Under the pieces are notes generated by a model. It was not told the origin of the DNA and made no database searches. It was given only the letters and a program-made list of their open reading frames with translations. A DNA stretch of 64,000 nucleotides, taken from positions 188,487,741 to 188,551,740 of the forward strand of contig CM041465.1 in NCBI GenBank assembly GCA_023213395.1, in the 5' to 3' direction. This DNA is from Cycas panzhihuaensis. Lineage: Eukaryota; Cycadophyta. The position numbers and the translations under genes were made by a program. This document shows, piece by piece, positions 32,960 to 45,269 of this stretch; the first letter of the stretch is position 1; each line of letters begins with the position of its first letter.

Positions 32960-34010
32960 ACTCCATCTAACTAGTAAAAGAGTATGAGGTGCTTGAGGAT
33001 TTTACCAGTTTATGGGTCCCTAAAGAGTGGATATTTAGAGTATGAAGGATAAGAGACATTTATATCACTATCAGAGATATGAGGAGGATTCTAGGAGTGA
33101 ATTAGAGAGGTGCAAAGATCCCATTAATCTATGTAGTAGAGGAGGAGTCTCAATAGGCCTCTAGTATATATTTAACTAGGTCAACTAAGTATTTTAGAGT
33201 TCACTAAATATTGCTTGAGGAAATGATGGAAGCGAATGGAATTACAACATTTTAGAAAGTATTAGATTACATTATCTTGTTTTGAGTTTCTAGGATAAAG
33301 AACTTCATAAGCATGCTAGCTTAGTGAGTGCACACCACTAGACAATGTGAGGTAGGGACCTAAATGGATTAGGGGAGTGGTTTATTATTAATAGTATAGA
33401 TCAACAATTATTTTGTATATTTTAGTAGGGACATGGAAAGTTCTTTTATAGATTTATTTTAATGTGTCAACTATATGACCACATCCCCTTGATGAGACCA
33501 ACAAGATAGCTAAGATATCTAAGTATCATGGACCTTGTGATAAATAGGTGGTACATGTTATCATAGGTTTATAGTAGACGAAAGAAAGTGGTGAGGAGCA
33601 TGTAGGGTCCTTATCTTAATTGGATGGTAAGGAACCAATTGGTTCCTAACCTATATAATAGGATGATGATGTGGTTTAATGATGAGATTAATATAATGAA
33701 GAAAGTCATAGAAGGGAGAGCCCCACCTCCATATAAAGGTAGAGAAGTAGTGGTGATAGGTGGCATGGCAACATAGGGTAGCCATAGAGGAGGTGATGTT
33801 ACACCAAGATAAAGAGGAAACCCTCCTAGATAGGTAGGAGATGGTGATAAGGGAGGTGGTGAGCAAATAGTTAGATAGGTAGAGGCACCAATACTAGTAG
33901 CAAGGGTTGATTCTCCCAATGATGCCATTGAGATAGACCCAAATAAGAGCCTAGAGATCATAAAAGGTGAGCAAGGAGTAGTAAGAGTTCTTGATTTAGT
34001 AGTTAATGTA
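32960..34010 (+). pseudogene. Plant mobile domain gene remnant, antisense within element C
   Basis: The plus-strand translation near 33025-33145 gives PKEWIFRV, a stop, RIRDIYITIRDMRRILGV, a stop, and RGAKIPLIYVVEEESQ. This aligns with HVFYLP...VGDITITPGDMRRI in element A, including the shared DMRRI. Downstream (to 34010) the translation is full of stops. The 116-codon minus-strand frame at 33611-33961 is a shadow of this region. Position and orientation relative to the integrase and TATA box match element A, so the gene was already in the common ancestor of the two families. Confidence 0.6.
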
Positions 34011-34722
34011 CAAACACCACCTCTAGTAGGTATCTATAATTGACTATTTATGCTCAGATGGTATTTACTTAGCTCATGTCTCTACACTCCTTTAGTGACT
34101 CTTTACTTTTGATTATCTTAACCTATTGAAAAAAATGATTAACTAGTGCATGCTTATATGACAAGTGAAGAGATGATCAAGGTCTTAATGGTAAGGAGGA
34201 TCCTTTATGCTCTATTATCATTTGTATACAACATAGGTGAGCCTCTAGTTTAGTAGGATACAAATCCTAAACTCTTGGGCTCTCACACTTAATATTTTAC
34301 ACTTGTTATTTGATCTTAGGACATGTATCAAGAGTTGGAGGGATGATTGGTGGTGAGAGAGGTAGGGTTAAAGGCTATAAAGTACAAGAGGTGGCACCTA
34401 TATAGGATGACCATCCTATAAGTAGGTAGGCATGTGACTCCATTATCTAGTCAAACTATTTAGTAGGTTGGGTGTGGCCCTCATAGGAGGGGGAGGTCCT
34501 ACACCCATAATTATCACTTAGAGGGGGTATAAGGGAGCTCCTATCGACCATCATAAGGATGATTCTTAATATGAGAAGAGGCTTAAAAAGGGAGAATCTT
34601 GATTATACTCCATGGGCATAGGGATGTGACCATAAGATCTTACCTATGAGTATTTTTACATGCATGTGAAAGCTATAGGACTACGACTTTATACTTATGG
34701 CCTATATACCATATGATTTCTC

Positions 34723-34761
<39 letters not shown>

Positions 34762-34768
34762 CGCACGT

Positions 34769-34807
<39 letters not shown>

Positions 34808-34818
34808 TATATATATAT
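34723..34818. repeat. Compound microsatellite (AT)n(GT)n(AC)n(AT)n
   Basis: Near-palindromic run: AT, then GT, a central GCACGCACGTGTAC, then AC and AT. It occupies the place of the short TATGTGTGTGTAGACACGAG stretch near 9630 in element A. Confidence 0.93.
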
Positions 34819-34988
34819 CATATCATATCATTATTTCTAGTCTATAAATATATGGAACATGATTATGCATAACGTTTCTTCCACCTTGTTCCCCTTATAG
34901 TGAATAAACATGCATGGCCCTAAATACATGTGTATGTCTTTTTGTGTTTTGAATATATATATATTTTAATATTAGTTAATACTTATTA

Positions 34989-35104
34989 TAGAGTGTTTAA
35001 TTAGTTTACATTCATCATAAGGTGTTTAATTTATTTATACTCATCATAGAGTGTTTAGTTAGTTTATACTCATCATGGAGTGTCCAATTCATTTATACTC
35101 ATCA
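34989..35104. repeat. 29-base tandem repeat, four units
   Basis: Units of the form TAGAGTGTTTARTTAGTTTA followed by TACTCATCA; four consecutive copies with a few substitutions, then a partial fifth (CAGAGTGATG). Confidence 0.85.
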
Positions 35105-35828
35105 CAGAGTGATGCCCCCAGCTTAGATTGATGAGACTAGGAGCAATGGTGGTCTAAAATATAAGAGGTTAGATATTCAACTTCAACATTTTGACTACAT
35201 GAGATATGATAGATGTAGTAGATGAAAAGTAGAATAACAATATCAAATCTTGAGCATGAATAGGGCATAAATAAGGTGAATGAACATGATAGGCACTAAA
35301 CAAGTTGAAGGGCTATAACTTGGGAAGTAGAAAAGAGATTAATAGGTCCATCATAGAATTGTTAAACATCAGTTAAGGCTCCTAAAATAATGAAATACTT
35401 AGATTTATTATTAGTTTCTTAAGGTAGAAGCATGCCAACAAAGGTTAATACATTACCTACTTGGTAACAAATAACCCATGTAGTAGCAAATGGACCAAGC
35501 TTACCTTGATTACCTCCAACAGTATGTATGCTCAATGCCACAACAAGAAAGGGATTAAACTTAAAGATGAAATGATAGATGTAGGGACATTATAGGAATC
35601 AACCTATAAGGATATAGTTCTAAATGAGAGACTTAGTTTTAACTATAAGATGAAAAGGAAATAAAGATCATGGTTAGGTTTTCTCATTAGGAGACCTCCT
35701 CCCTAAATAGAAGTAAGGGAAAAGGCTATTCGATATCAAATACGTCTAGATCACAATTAAGACTAAAGTGAGCCCAAACAACTAGATCTAAAGGTCCTAA
35801 ATGATGCACTCTAATGGACCCAAACTAC
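35105..35828. other. Interior of element C left of the copia insertion
   Basis: No reading frame of note. It joins the sequence after 43509 across the copia element D, as the 5-base target duplication shows. Confidence 0.5.
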
Positions 35829-35833
35829 ATTAT
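35829..35833. repeat. Target-site duplication of element D, left copy
   Basis: ATTAT, repeated exactly at 43505-43509 on the other side of the element. Confidence 0.92.
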
Positions 35834-36145
35834 TGAAGGAAGGATGAATCTAGGAGATAAATCACTCACATGCACACAATGGCAATGGAGAATGAAAAAG
35901 AAGATGAAACAAGATATGAGAGCAAGCTTGGAGGTGAGAATGAATAATGACTCCCTCCTTGAGATTTCACATTTTATTATTGAGGGTGAGCATTAGGGTT
36001 AGGATTTTCGTACCTAGTGACATGAATCTGAAATTATATCTAAATGTACATAAAGTACATTTCATTAAGAGACTAATGCTAATAATATATCCTAAGGTCA
36101 CATAATTAATATACACAAATGACCTTGATACATTAACCTCTTTCA
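35834..36145 (-). repeat. Element D 3' LTR
   Basis: Starts TGAAGGAAGGAT, ends CTCTTTCA; 312 bases, the same length as the right copy. The 60-codon plus-strand frame across it is not a gene. Confidence 0.95.
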
Positions 36146-36158
36146 ATCCCCCCCTTAA
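36146..36158 (-). promoter_or_regulatory. Element D polypurine tract
   Basis: On the minus strand TTAAGGGGGGGAT lies directly before the TG of the LTR; a classic plus-strand primer. Confidence 0.92.
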
Positions 36159-36626
36159 TGGTGGAAGGTCATTTTCAAAAAATCTACTCTATGAGGTCTT
36201 CATTTGAGCCTCATTATTATATTTAAATTCTAAACGACACTTTTGTGGGAAAACCCTCATGGGGAATAGAAACCCATGAACTTTCTAAAATCTATAGCCC
36301 CTTTTATAAATCAAAATGGCTAAGGTGGCTCTTTGATGTAGCCTGATAGCCAAGTAGCTTAAATATGCGACAATACGCTAAGTCTCTATATATTGTTTGG
36401 TCATCCCCTATGCCCTTTTGGGTTTTCACAGGTTCTGATTTTCCAAAATAAGTACAACCCTTATCCTTCCGTGCCCACATGGTGTTTTTACAAAGAGGAT
36501 AAAGTAGAGACTTACTCTTATTCTTCCGCACCCATAAGGGGTTTTCACGAAAAGAATATAGTATGATGATCATGTTGCCATCTTCTTTGATCAATCGAAG
36601 ATGGAGGCCCTAAGGTTGAGCTGCCT
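36159..36626 (-). other. Element D 3' untranslated region
   Basis: Between the RNase H stop and the PPT. A 96-codon frame (36594-36304) contains a repeated Lys/Trp-rich block (the segments CCCACATGGTGTTTTTACA and CCCATAAGGGGTTTTCACG are diverged repeats), which I take to be non-coding. Confidence 0.5.
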
Positions 36627-38160
36627 TCAGAACTGTTTAAACTTCACCATTTGCAGTGGTTTGGTGAAGATATCAGCCACTCGATCTATTGTGAGGTAGT
36701 AATCTAATTGAATTGTGCTGTCATGAATAAGTTCGCTAATCATATGGACTTTCATACTTCTGTGTTTGGTACGATCATGAAATACATGATTTTTTGCCAT
36801 GCAGATTATTGATTGATTATCCACATGAAGACTCGTAGGACTTGTTTGGGTGATATTCAATGTTTCCAATAATTTTTGCAGCCATATCACCTCTTTACTG
36901 GTCTCAGAAGCAGCAATATATTCAACTTTAGCAGTTGAATCTACAACTATCTTCTACTGTCTGGATCTCCATGATATTGGTGTTATTTCAAGAAATGTTG
37001 CATGCCTAGATGTAGATCTTCTTATATCTTTATCTCTTGCAAAGTCTAAGTCTGTGTATGCAAAAATCTTGAAGCCTGAATTAGGTTTATACAACAGACC
37101 ATATTTGCTGGTCGTCTTAAGATATCTCAACACTTGCACTGCTACCTGCCAATGATTCTGCTTAGGATTTGTCATATAACGAGCAAGAATGCCAACATAG
37201 TATATAATATCTGGCCTTGTATTAGTAGTGTAGATGAGACTACCTATAAGTTTCCTATAGAGTGTTGCATCTATCTCCCTAGTGTCACCTTTAGCTGAGA
37301 GTTTGGTGTTAGGGTCCATAGGTAACATCACTGGTCGAACATCTTCTAACTGAAACTTGGTTAGAATATCGTTGATGTATTTTTCTTGAGAGAGGAAAAA
37401 TTTTCCATTCTTTTGTGTTACTTCAATTCCCAAGTAATATTTCATCAAACCGAGGTCAGACAATTCAAACAGTTTGCCAATGTCATTTTTCAGTTGGCTT
37501 ATTGCCTATTCAATATTACCCGTTACTAGTATGTCATCCACAAAGATTATGAGATAAGTGACTTTATCCTTATGGCGTTTGATGAACAACATTTCATCAA
37601 TATCTTGATAGTCACAAACCTCGTATCTAAGTTGCCTCATCCTTTCAGACAACTTGGCAAACCAAGCGCGAAGGGCTTGCTTAAGGCCATACAAGGACTT
37701 TCTGAACCTGTAAACCTTATGCTCTTGACCTTCGATCTCATATCCTTTTGGCTGAGCCATGTAAATTTCTTCTTCAAGATCTCCATTGAGAAATACAGTC
37801 TTAATATCGAGTTGGTGGATTTTCCAACCCTGTTGAGCAACCAAGGCCACAAGAGTTCTAATTGTAGGCCACTTGGTTATAGGTGCAAAGACTTCAGTAT
37901 AGTCGATGCCTTCCCTTTGTGTAAATCCTTTAACTACCAACCTCACCTTGTGTTTTTCAAAGGTGCCATCTGATCTATATTTGTTTTTGAACACCCATTT
38001 ATTTTGAACTACTTTCTACCAAGTGGTAGATCAACGAGCTCCCATGTATTGTTCTTAATAAGAGATTGGTACTCTTCGTTCATGGCGTTTCTCCAAGTTG
38101 TATGCTTTACAACTTCTTGGTATATTAAGGGATCTTCATTAAGAGTAAGGTGCAATTCTA
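36627..38160 (-). pseudogene. Reverse transcriptase and RNase H of element D
   Basis: One frame on the minus strand with two in-frame TAG stops (near 37505 and 36950) plus a break near 38000-38030. RT signatures: TWRNAMNEEYQSLIKNNTWE, GIDYTEVFAPI, LDIKTVFLNGDLEEEIYMAQ, KSLYGLKQALRAW, and the catalytic IIFVDDILVTGN (FVDD; both Asp present). Then DLGLMKYYLGIEV and RPDIIYYVGILARYM. RNase H: AYTDLDFARDKDIRRSTSRH, VEYIAAS, DNQSIICMAKN, HDRTKHRSMKVHMI, and ADIFTKPLQM. The catalytic residues look intact. It makes the cDNA copy and removes template RNA. Apart from the stops it is close to a functional copy. Confidence 0.92.
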
Positions 38161-38640
38161 CTGGTTCAAGCTCAGTATATAATGATTCCTACATCCTTGC
38201 TCTATGGGCACTTCTAGTGCCAATTTTGCTCATCTCATCTGGTCGTATGTCCTTATTGAGCTAGCGGGCTTCTCGAGATCCTCGAGTTGGGAATGATGTC
38301 CTCATTTCCCTAACTTTTTGGTTCTCATCATGTTCATTAAAATGATTATTTTGTGAGGAGGATGTTGATGTTATTAAGGAAGATGGTCCTTCTACCACTA
38401 TTTTGCCTTTGTCAACTGAAGCTGGAGAGGATGGTTCTTTCATAATGGCTTTGTCTTTGTCAACTCTGCTATCTTCAAAAGATGGTGCTGGATGTGTACT
38501 CATCGATTCAGAGTCACAACTTGTATCCTCCAAGGCTATATTGTTAGCTTCCAACATTTGGAGTAATTTATGTCTGCCCCTCCCCACCAAATTTTGGAAT
38601 CTGAACATCATACTTGATAACATTATTGTAGCGGTGTGAG
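38161..38640 (-). other. Integrase to RT linker of element D
   Basis: Ser-, Glu- and Lys-rich frame (38623-38261) with repeated SPASVDKGK-like and KEPSS/EGPSS motifs, the usual low-complexity stretch between the copia integrase and RT. Poorly conserved in the family. Confidence 0.6.
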
Positions 38641-40012
38641 GGTATTATAGAGTCTAATTTAAGTAATTGGTCCTCTGTCTCTGTAAAAATGACATCTCTG
38701 GTAATGATGATTTTTTATTGTGAAGGTATACCCTTTCTTATCCATAGGGTATCCAACAAAGATGCCTTTAAGTGCCCTTGGCTAGAGTTTATTTCGATCT
38801 GCATCCAGAATGTGGGCATAGCATGTAGAGCCAAAAATTTAAAGTAGTGAATAATGGGGCTTGTCTTGACCACTTTTCATTAGGTGATTATACTTCCTTT
38901 GATGGGCTAACAGTATTGATACAATAAATAGTTGTTCAGATTGCTTTAGCCCATAGATAGATAGGTATATTTTTGTATATTAACATAGCATGAGCCATGT
39001 TCATGATTCTCCTATTCATACACTTGACAACTCTATTTTATTGTGGGGTGCCTACTGCTGTTGTTTAATACTTGATGCTATTATCTCGAAGGTAGATTTG
39101 AAACTCATGTGAGGTATATTCGCCACTATTATCAGTTCGAAGACATTTGAGTTGATAACTTGACTCTTTTTCAGTGAGGGCTTTGAATTCCTTGAATATA
39201 TGGAATGCTTCATCTTTCTTGTGTAGAAAAGCTACCCATACTTTTCTAGTGAAATCATCAATGAATGAGATGTAATATAGCTTACCCTTCAGTGAAGGAA
39301 TGGGCATTGACCCGCACAAATCAGAGAGTACTAATTGTAATGGATGGCTCGATTTCCACTGACTTTTGGGAAAGGGTTGTCGATGAGATTTGGCAATGAT
39401 ACAAGCTTCACATTTAAAGGGCTTAGAGGAAAACTTTAGAAGGTTTGGAAGAGTATTAGAAAGATCTCTAAGTCTATTAATGTGAACATAGCCCATGTGA
39501 GCATGCCAAAGAGCTTCTAGTGACAATGTTGGATGGGTCAAGATGGAATTAAATGTAAATTCTTCATCGGCATAAGGGTTTTGGGCATAATGGGCTTCAG
39601 AAGATGGAGAGTCATTTAGTTGAAAGAGTTTGCCAGAGAGATGTCCAGTCAAAACCACCTGATTAGTTGGAGGGTGAATGACCTTGAGAGTCTGGTCATT
39701 TATGGTTACACTCAGATCAAATCCACAAGAAACAAGTGTGGATAAAGAGAATAGGTTTTGTTTGAGATTGCGTATATATAAGACATCAAGCAATGTAAAA
39801 TCTTCTAAGCTTGAGAGTTTTAGGCGAATGTTGCCAATTCCTTCAATAGGTTGTTGTGATTTATTAGCCATGTGAACAACTCCATGAACATTTGAGTCAA
39901 ATGTTTGATATAGACTACAATTACATGTCATATGTTGAGTTGCTCCTGTGTCCATGATCCACTGTCCATCGATTGAATCCACACTATTGGCAATTCTAAT
40001 AGGGCTTGGCAT
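38641..40012 (-). pseudogene. Protease and integrase of element D
   Basis: The 315-codon frame 40012-39065 starts with the protease active site WIMDTGATQHMTC (usually DSGA). Then comes the pre-integrase zinc region LWHAHMGYVHINRL ... CEACIIAKSHRQPF, and the integrase core with first Asp in LVLSDLCGSMP, YYISFIDDFTRKVWVAFL, and second Asp in LRTDNSGEY. Beyond the stop at 39065 the sequence continues as GTPQQNRVV (family E becomes V), CMNRRIMNMAHAM, then KGIFVGYPMDKKGYTF near 38760, with more stops. The catalytic Glu is lost, so the integrase is inactive. Protease frees the proteins; integrase inserts the cDNA. Confidence 0.9.
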
Positions 40013-40189
40013 TAGTGAAGGGAATTCACAATTGATATATCCACACCAAGCTTCAAAGTATCTCTTTGGTTGGTCAATGGCATTTGATGCTAAAGATCCC
40101 TCAATTCTTTGAATGTGTGCTTGTATAAAACCTGCACCACTAAAGGATTCTTCACAAGTTTCTTCAACATTGTGAGCTCCATGTTTTGG

Positions 40190-41162
40190 TTAGAACTTGG
40201 CTAACTTATAAGTGGCAATTCTACAATCTTTTGCTAAGTGTCCTTTACTGTTGCACCGATCACACATAATAGTTTGATTACTAGTCCCTGAAGAAGTACT
40301 AGTTTGGCATGATTGTCTTGCTCTTTGTTGAGGTGACCCTTGGCCTTGAAATTGTCGAGGTTGTGATTGAGAGTTTGATTGACCTTGTGGATGATTTTCT
40401 ATATTTTTTCCTCTTCCTCTTGCTCAGTTATTTCCACTGCCATGAGAGGGACCTTGATTTTTTGTGTAGCAAACTTCTTCTTCTACCTCAAAGGCTGCAT
40501 CTGGAAGAGGGTCAGAAGTTACAAAGTTTGTATCAAAGGTCTTGTCAAATTCTATGAACTTCTTAGCAAGTGCTTCGAAGTTGAGTGTCTTCAATGTTCC
40601 ACTAGATTGAAGACTTCCAATCAAGTTTTAATAATCAGGGACATGTAAACATGACTAGATAAAAAATGCCCAAGTGATGCATTGGGTCTTAAAGTCTTTG
40701 TCAATTGCTTGTTTGATTAGTCGAAGGAGATTTATTGTCTCATGAGCTCATCCCTTCTGCATTTTTAATTTGTTCATTTTCAAAATAAGATGAACAAATT
40801 CTAAATCTGACTTTGTATCAAAGTTCTTTATGAGAACTTTTAGGACCTTCTAAGTTGTATCATGTTCCTTTTCACTTATCAAGTTGTGTAAGGAGTGATC
40901 AATGACCAACAAAATTCCTACACAAATCTTTTCATCATCTATCTCCCATTGTAGTTTAGCTGCAACATCTATAGGAGCTATTGGAGTGGATCTACTAGAA
41001 GTAGTTATTGTAGCCGTTACTGGTATACTGGGTGTAGGCTACAAGTGGGATCTCCAAAGGCCTTCATACTTTGTAGCATTTTTAATTCTAGTGTACCATA
41101 TATCCTAATTTTCTTTACCTTTCAATATGCAATTAACATTTTACTTAAATTGAGATGACATG
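40190..41162 (-). pseudogene. Gag of element D
   Basis: The minus-strand frame starts near ATGTCATCTCAATTTAAG (41162) and reads with several stops to a perfect zinc knuckle CDRCNSKGHLAKDC (CX2CX4HX4C) at about 40265-40220. Between them are WYTRIKNATKYEGLW, HETINLLRLIKQAIDKDF and the frame 40624-40424 (LQSSGTLKTLNFEALAKKF). Gag forms the particle and binds the RNA. The start is chosen because it is the first Met after the leader. Confidence 0.75.
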
Positions 41163-43174
41163 GTGATGATGAAGAAGTAGAAGCGATGATAGAAGTATGT
41201 GCCACTGACACGTTTAGCTAGTACACCTGGCGTAGAAAGGATGTAGAAATGATTGTTATGATGAGAAGCAAGTAATGATTAAGTATTTTTCAACAATTAT
41301 ATAAAAAAAATGAATATAAGTAATGATGCAAGAATGAGGCCTAATGTAGAGCTGGCAAAGAGTGGTGATATGTCATGCTACTAACCTCTCACTTATATCC
41401 AAATATAGGTGAGGTTTCGATGCCTAAGGCTTCTAGTATATTATTAGGGCCTTCAACCGTGATAATCGCACCTATGCTTGGTGATGAAATCCAAGTCACA
41501 GTAGAGCCTAGGTACTCCCAGTCCTCACCCAATTCACCAATGAGCAGCTATATACCTCCTCCGAAGAGTCAAACGGTACTGTGTATCCCATGGCTATGAC
41601 GGGTATTAGACTGGGTTGATTTTAATCTTGCATTAAGATTTTTAGTTTTCCTAAGTGGTTATTAGGATTATCCCTGGTTGGAGGCTGTAGGTATGGCTAA
41701 CCTGTCCCTCCACCACTATTCTGGTTAAGACTAGACCCAGTATGAAACTCACACCTCCCCTAGGGCCTAGACTTCAGCCAACCTTGGTCTGTTTCAACCA
41801 AGGCAAGTGTGCGCATAAGTCAAGAACTAGTGGTATAGATCATATGGATGAGATTCCTTTTAGGAATAGTGTAAGATGTTTCCATACAACTAAAATAGAA
41901 ACTTGTCAAATGTGCTTGCTTACTTTTCGTGCTTGCTTTGTTGTTGCTACTGCTTTTGTGATGCTTTATTGTTGTTACTACTTTTATGATGCTTTATTAT
42001 TGTTGCTACTTTTGTGATGCTTTATTGTTATTGCTACTTTTGTGATGCTTTATGCTATGTATGTAAATAGAAAATGCATGCTAGATTTAGCAGGGGAACC
42101 AGATGTTGCTTCCGATCCAAGGTTTCCCTTACTTTAATACAATGTTTCCAAATATAATTTTGGAAGTTTTGATATAAAAGCCATAATAGGATAAAAAATG
42201 GATCAACCTGCCTCTAAAATGATGATTTTTTTACATCTATATGTATGTTATTTCACCCTATATTATGATTTTTTTCACAAAAGTTACAAATAATGATAAA
42301 TGGATAAATTTTTAAAAATTATAAATATGAAGGCCTAAATGATGAAATCTGAATTTATGACAGAAGGAAAAAGTGTTCATAATATCATTTTTGATAGATT
42401 TATGAAGTCAGATTTCAGAAGAAGGCATAAAAAATTTTCTACCCGAAAAAGCACCAAAGTAAAATCCTTCATAATCAACTATCTTAGAACCTAGACTTCA
42501 ATATGTCAAAAGTTACATTTTGACATATACATTAACTTTCCCTTATTCACCATCTATAAAATCTGCCAAAAAATTACCCGAAATGCCTTTGCAAGGTCCT
42601 TTATGGGGTTGAGTGGCTAAAATCAACAACTATGAGAAAACTGCATAGATCTCACTAACCAGTAGATGGAATTTGATGATATTTATCTTAAACTGATCTT
42701 AAGATATAAATCTAACATATACATTAATAAAATTTTTAGATCTTCAACTTATAATTGAAGGATTTCATTAGGAAAATGCTGTAAATCACTTATCCACAAA
42801 ATTTACCCTTTTGTCATAGCCAAAACACACTATTTCAGGCTAAATCTAAAGTTTCTACAGAAGACAAAAATGATACTCTAGTAAGGTAACCTTCCATGCC
42901 AAATTTCATCAAATTCTGAGATGGTCAAATTTTTATGAAATTTTAGGCCTTTAATGCTTCTGGGACTATTCTAGCAGCTAAATGGCTTCAAAACCCTGTA
43001 TTCTTCGCCTCTAAATTTCTAAACACATGGACAAAGCAGCAACATACAAAATACTATAATTTTAAGCTCTCAAAATGTTAAAAAAATAATGAATGCACTC
43101 TTAATGCTTCACATTGAAGGTGAAGGAGAGGTAAAATAACTCCATGTAAATGGAATGGAGTGAATATATCCCCT
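41163..43174 (-). other. Leader of element D
   Basis: About 2 kb between the PBS and gag, unusually long for a copia element. It includes a short-repeat stretch around 41930-42050 (TTGTTGCTACTTTTGTGATGC units). The plus-strand frames (41375-41599, 41742-42017) look like chance. Confidence 0.6.
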
Positions 43175-43190
43175 TCTAGCTCTGATACCA
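43175..43190 (-). promoter_or_regulatory. Element D primer-binding site (initiator tRNA-Met)
   Basis: On the minus strand TGGTATCAGAGCTAGA, two bases inside the LTR end. The first 12 bases match the complement of initiator tRNA-Met exactly. Confidence 0.95.
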
Positions 43191-43192
43191 CA

Positions 43193-43504
43193 TGAAGGAA
43201 GGATGGATCTAGGAGATAAATCACTCACATGCACACAATGGCAATGGAGAATGAAAAAGAAGATGAAATAAGATATGAGAGCAAGCTTGGAGGTAAGAAT
43301 GAATAATGACTCCCTCCTTGAGATTTCACCTTTTATTATTGAGGGTGAGCATTAGGGTTAGGATTTTCCTACCTAATGACATGAACCCGAAATTACATCT
43401 AAATGCACGCAAAGTGCATTTCATTAAGAGACTAATGCTAATAATATATACTAAGGTCACATAATTAATCTACACAAATGACCTTGATACATTAACCTCT
43501 TTCA
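43193..43504 (-). repeat. Element D 5' LTR
   Basis: 312 bases, matching 35834-36145 with about 15 substitutions and no gaps. Followed by the second ATTAT (43505-43509). Confidence 0.95.
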
Positions 43505-43509
43505 ATTAT

Positions 43510-45265
43510 TGTAGGTAGAGATAAAATCATCACATGACTTGCTTTAGATATCAAGAGGGTAAAAACATTTATACAAATGACATTTTCTCTTTCTTTTCTT
43601 TATTGAAGTGTTTACTTTTGTCTTTTCTTTTACTACTACCATAGGTCATACCGTACGATGGTTCAATAAGGGTTGTGTTAAACTAGGCATTGTTAAACAT
43701 ACTTTTTAGATGATAAGCAATCGCCACATTGACTACAATCATCATGTAATTTTTGCCAAAACATGATGAAGAGGAGTAAATAAACTGAAGTGCTAGATGA
43801 TTTACCTAGCCATGAAATATCAGTACTTCTTATACTATAATAAGGATGACCTTTTCAATAAAACTAAGGGAATGAGAAAATACAAACCAAATCTCAAAGG
43901 TTAAACTACAAGAGCTAGAAGGATCTCTAGATCAAAGTATCTTTGTGCATCAAGGGGTAGTACGAGAATGAGCAACAAGCTTTAGGGGAATAATTGAGAG
44001 GTGTCATAAATCATTTTAACATGAAAGAATAAGTGGCCAAATAAGAAAAGGTAAAACATCTATAAGCCTAGTAAGATAGTTGTAAGATTATGAGAAGAAG
44101 AAATAGACCAAGATCAAAAGCTACTAGTGAAATACTTAGGAGTAGGATATCTTATATAGTGGAAGAAGTTGACCATCTTAACTTATGTCTAGCTATTATG
44201 CTGATAATCAAAGTTAAGGACCTCCTTCCCTCCCAAGTACAGAACTCAAGAGGGAAGAGTGAGAGATTTTAGTAAGATAAATTACTTTTGTTGAACCAAA
44301 CAAGATATGCATGTGCATGCCTAACCAACAATGCCTCTATCTCCCAAATAGATAGTAGTCTTAGTTGATTATTGGGAGTGATATTTACATGTAAGAAGGT
44401 ACTAAGTTTAATTAGAAAAATAAAATAATAAAGGAGAAATACTATGTCTATATTAAATTGATATTTAAAAAGAGAAAAGGTGAGGAACTGACCATAGTTT
44501 GAGCTCATTGGATAGTGTGGCTTTTGGAGCTATAGTTTTAGCCTCATTCTAGAGGGATGTTTTGCATTGTTTTGTGTTTATTTAAAGGGTTAAAGAAAAG
44601 CTTGAAAGAAAGAGAAGAGGATATGAGATTAGTGTCTTTAAGTTTGAGAAAGAGCAATTATAAATGGTTATATAAGCACGATCTCTAATAAGTCAGTATT
44701 AGTTAGTTTATCTAGTAATTAATGTTACTCAAGAAAGTAACAAATGTTAATCTATTAGAAATGTTAACCAAGAAATATCTTACCCTTAGTGAGGAGAAGT
44801 AGAATAAAATTTAGTAGGACACAACTAAGAGGGGTCATAGGAATATGTATCAACATTGGGAAAGGCCCAACTGATCAATGCTCATTCAACACCTCTTATA
44901 AGAAAAGTAATAATTTTCTAAATGAATCTAAAAGCCTATATAATAAGTGATAAATCTCCAAGGCATATTAGATTCTCTGTTAGCTACTTCCAAGCAAAGA
45001 TTCACATAGAGCCAATAGCCTACTAGGGCCCTCCTTGATCCCAGATTCTCATGGGGATCTATCTTTCTAGGTACTATTTCCTATCCTTAATTATACCTAG
45101 TTTTGAATCAATACCATGTTTATTTTGAAGTTTTTATCATCCTCATGCCTTTAGAAAGGAATAAGGACCCCACCCTCCTAAGTACAAAACTTAGGAAGGA
45201 AGAAAAGAAGATGAGGAGTCATAAGTAAAATGAGATCATTTTGATTATTCCAAATGTGTGCTCTC
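43510..45265. other. Element C sequence between copia D and integrase
   Basis: Downstream of the integrase of C on the minus strand. Short frames on both strands are not convincing. It corresponds to the spacer at 9481-10105 in element A. Confidence 0.5.
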
Positions 45266-45269
45266 CTTT

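Larger units (their letters stand above)
35834..43504 (-). mobile_element. Element D: young Ty1/copia retrotransposon
   Basis: A complete 7671-base element on the minus strand: two 312-base LTRs, PBS, a 2 kb leader, gag with zinc knuckle, protease, integrase, RT and RNase H (copia order, integrase before RT), PPT, and a perfect 5-base target duplication. I count about 15 differences between the LTRs (about 5 percent), so it is the youngest element here. Only a few in-frame stops interrupt it. The copia lineage is not resolved. Confidence 0.95.

Noticed and set aside
33611-33961. 116-codon minus-strand frame in element C
   Set aside because: Lies opposite the mobile-domain remnant and has no known motif; best explained as its shadow.
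34989-35104. Four 29-base direct repeats as a CRISPR-like array
   Set aside because: Units are contiguous without spacers and the DNA is plant nuclear; an ordinary tandem repeat.
37572-37973. 133-codon plus-strand frame in copia D
   Set aside because: Antisense shadow of the well-supported RT frame 37994-37506.
41742-42017. 91-codon plus-strand frame in the leader of D
   Set aside because: Ends in a translated short repeat (TTGTTGCTACTTTTGTGATGC); no similarity to known proteins and opposite to the element.
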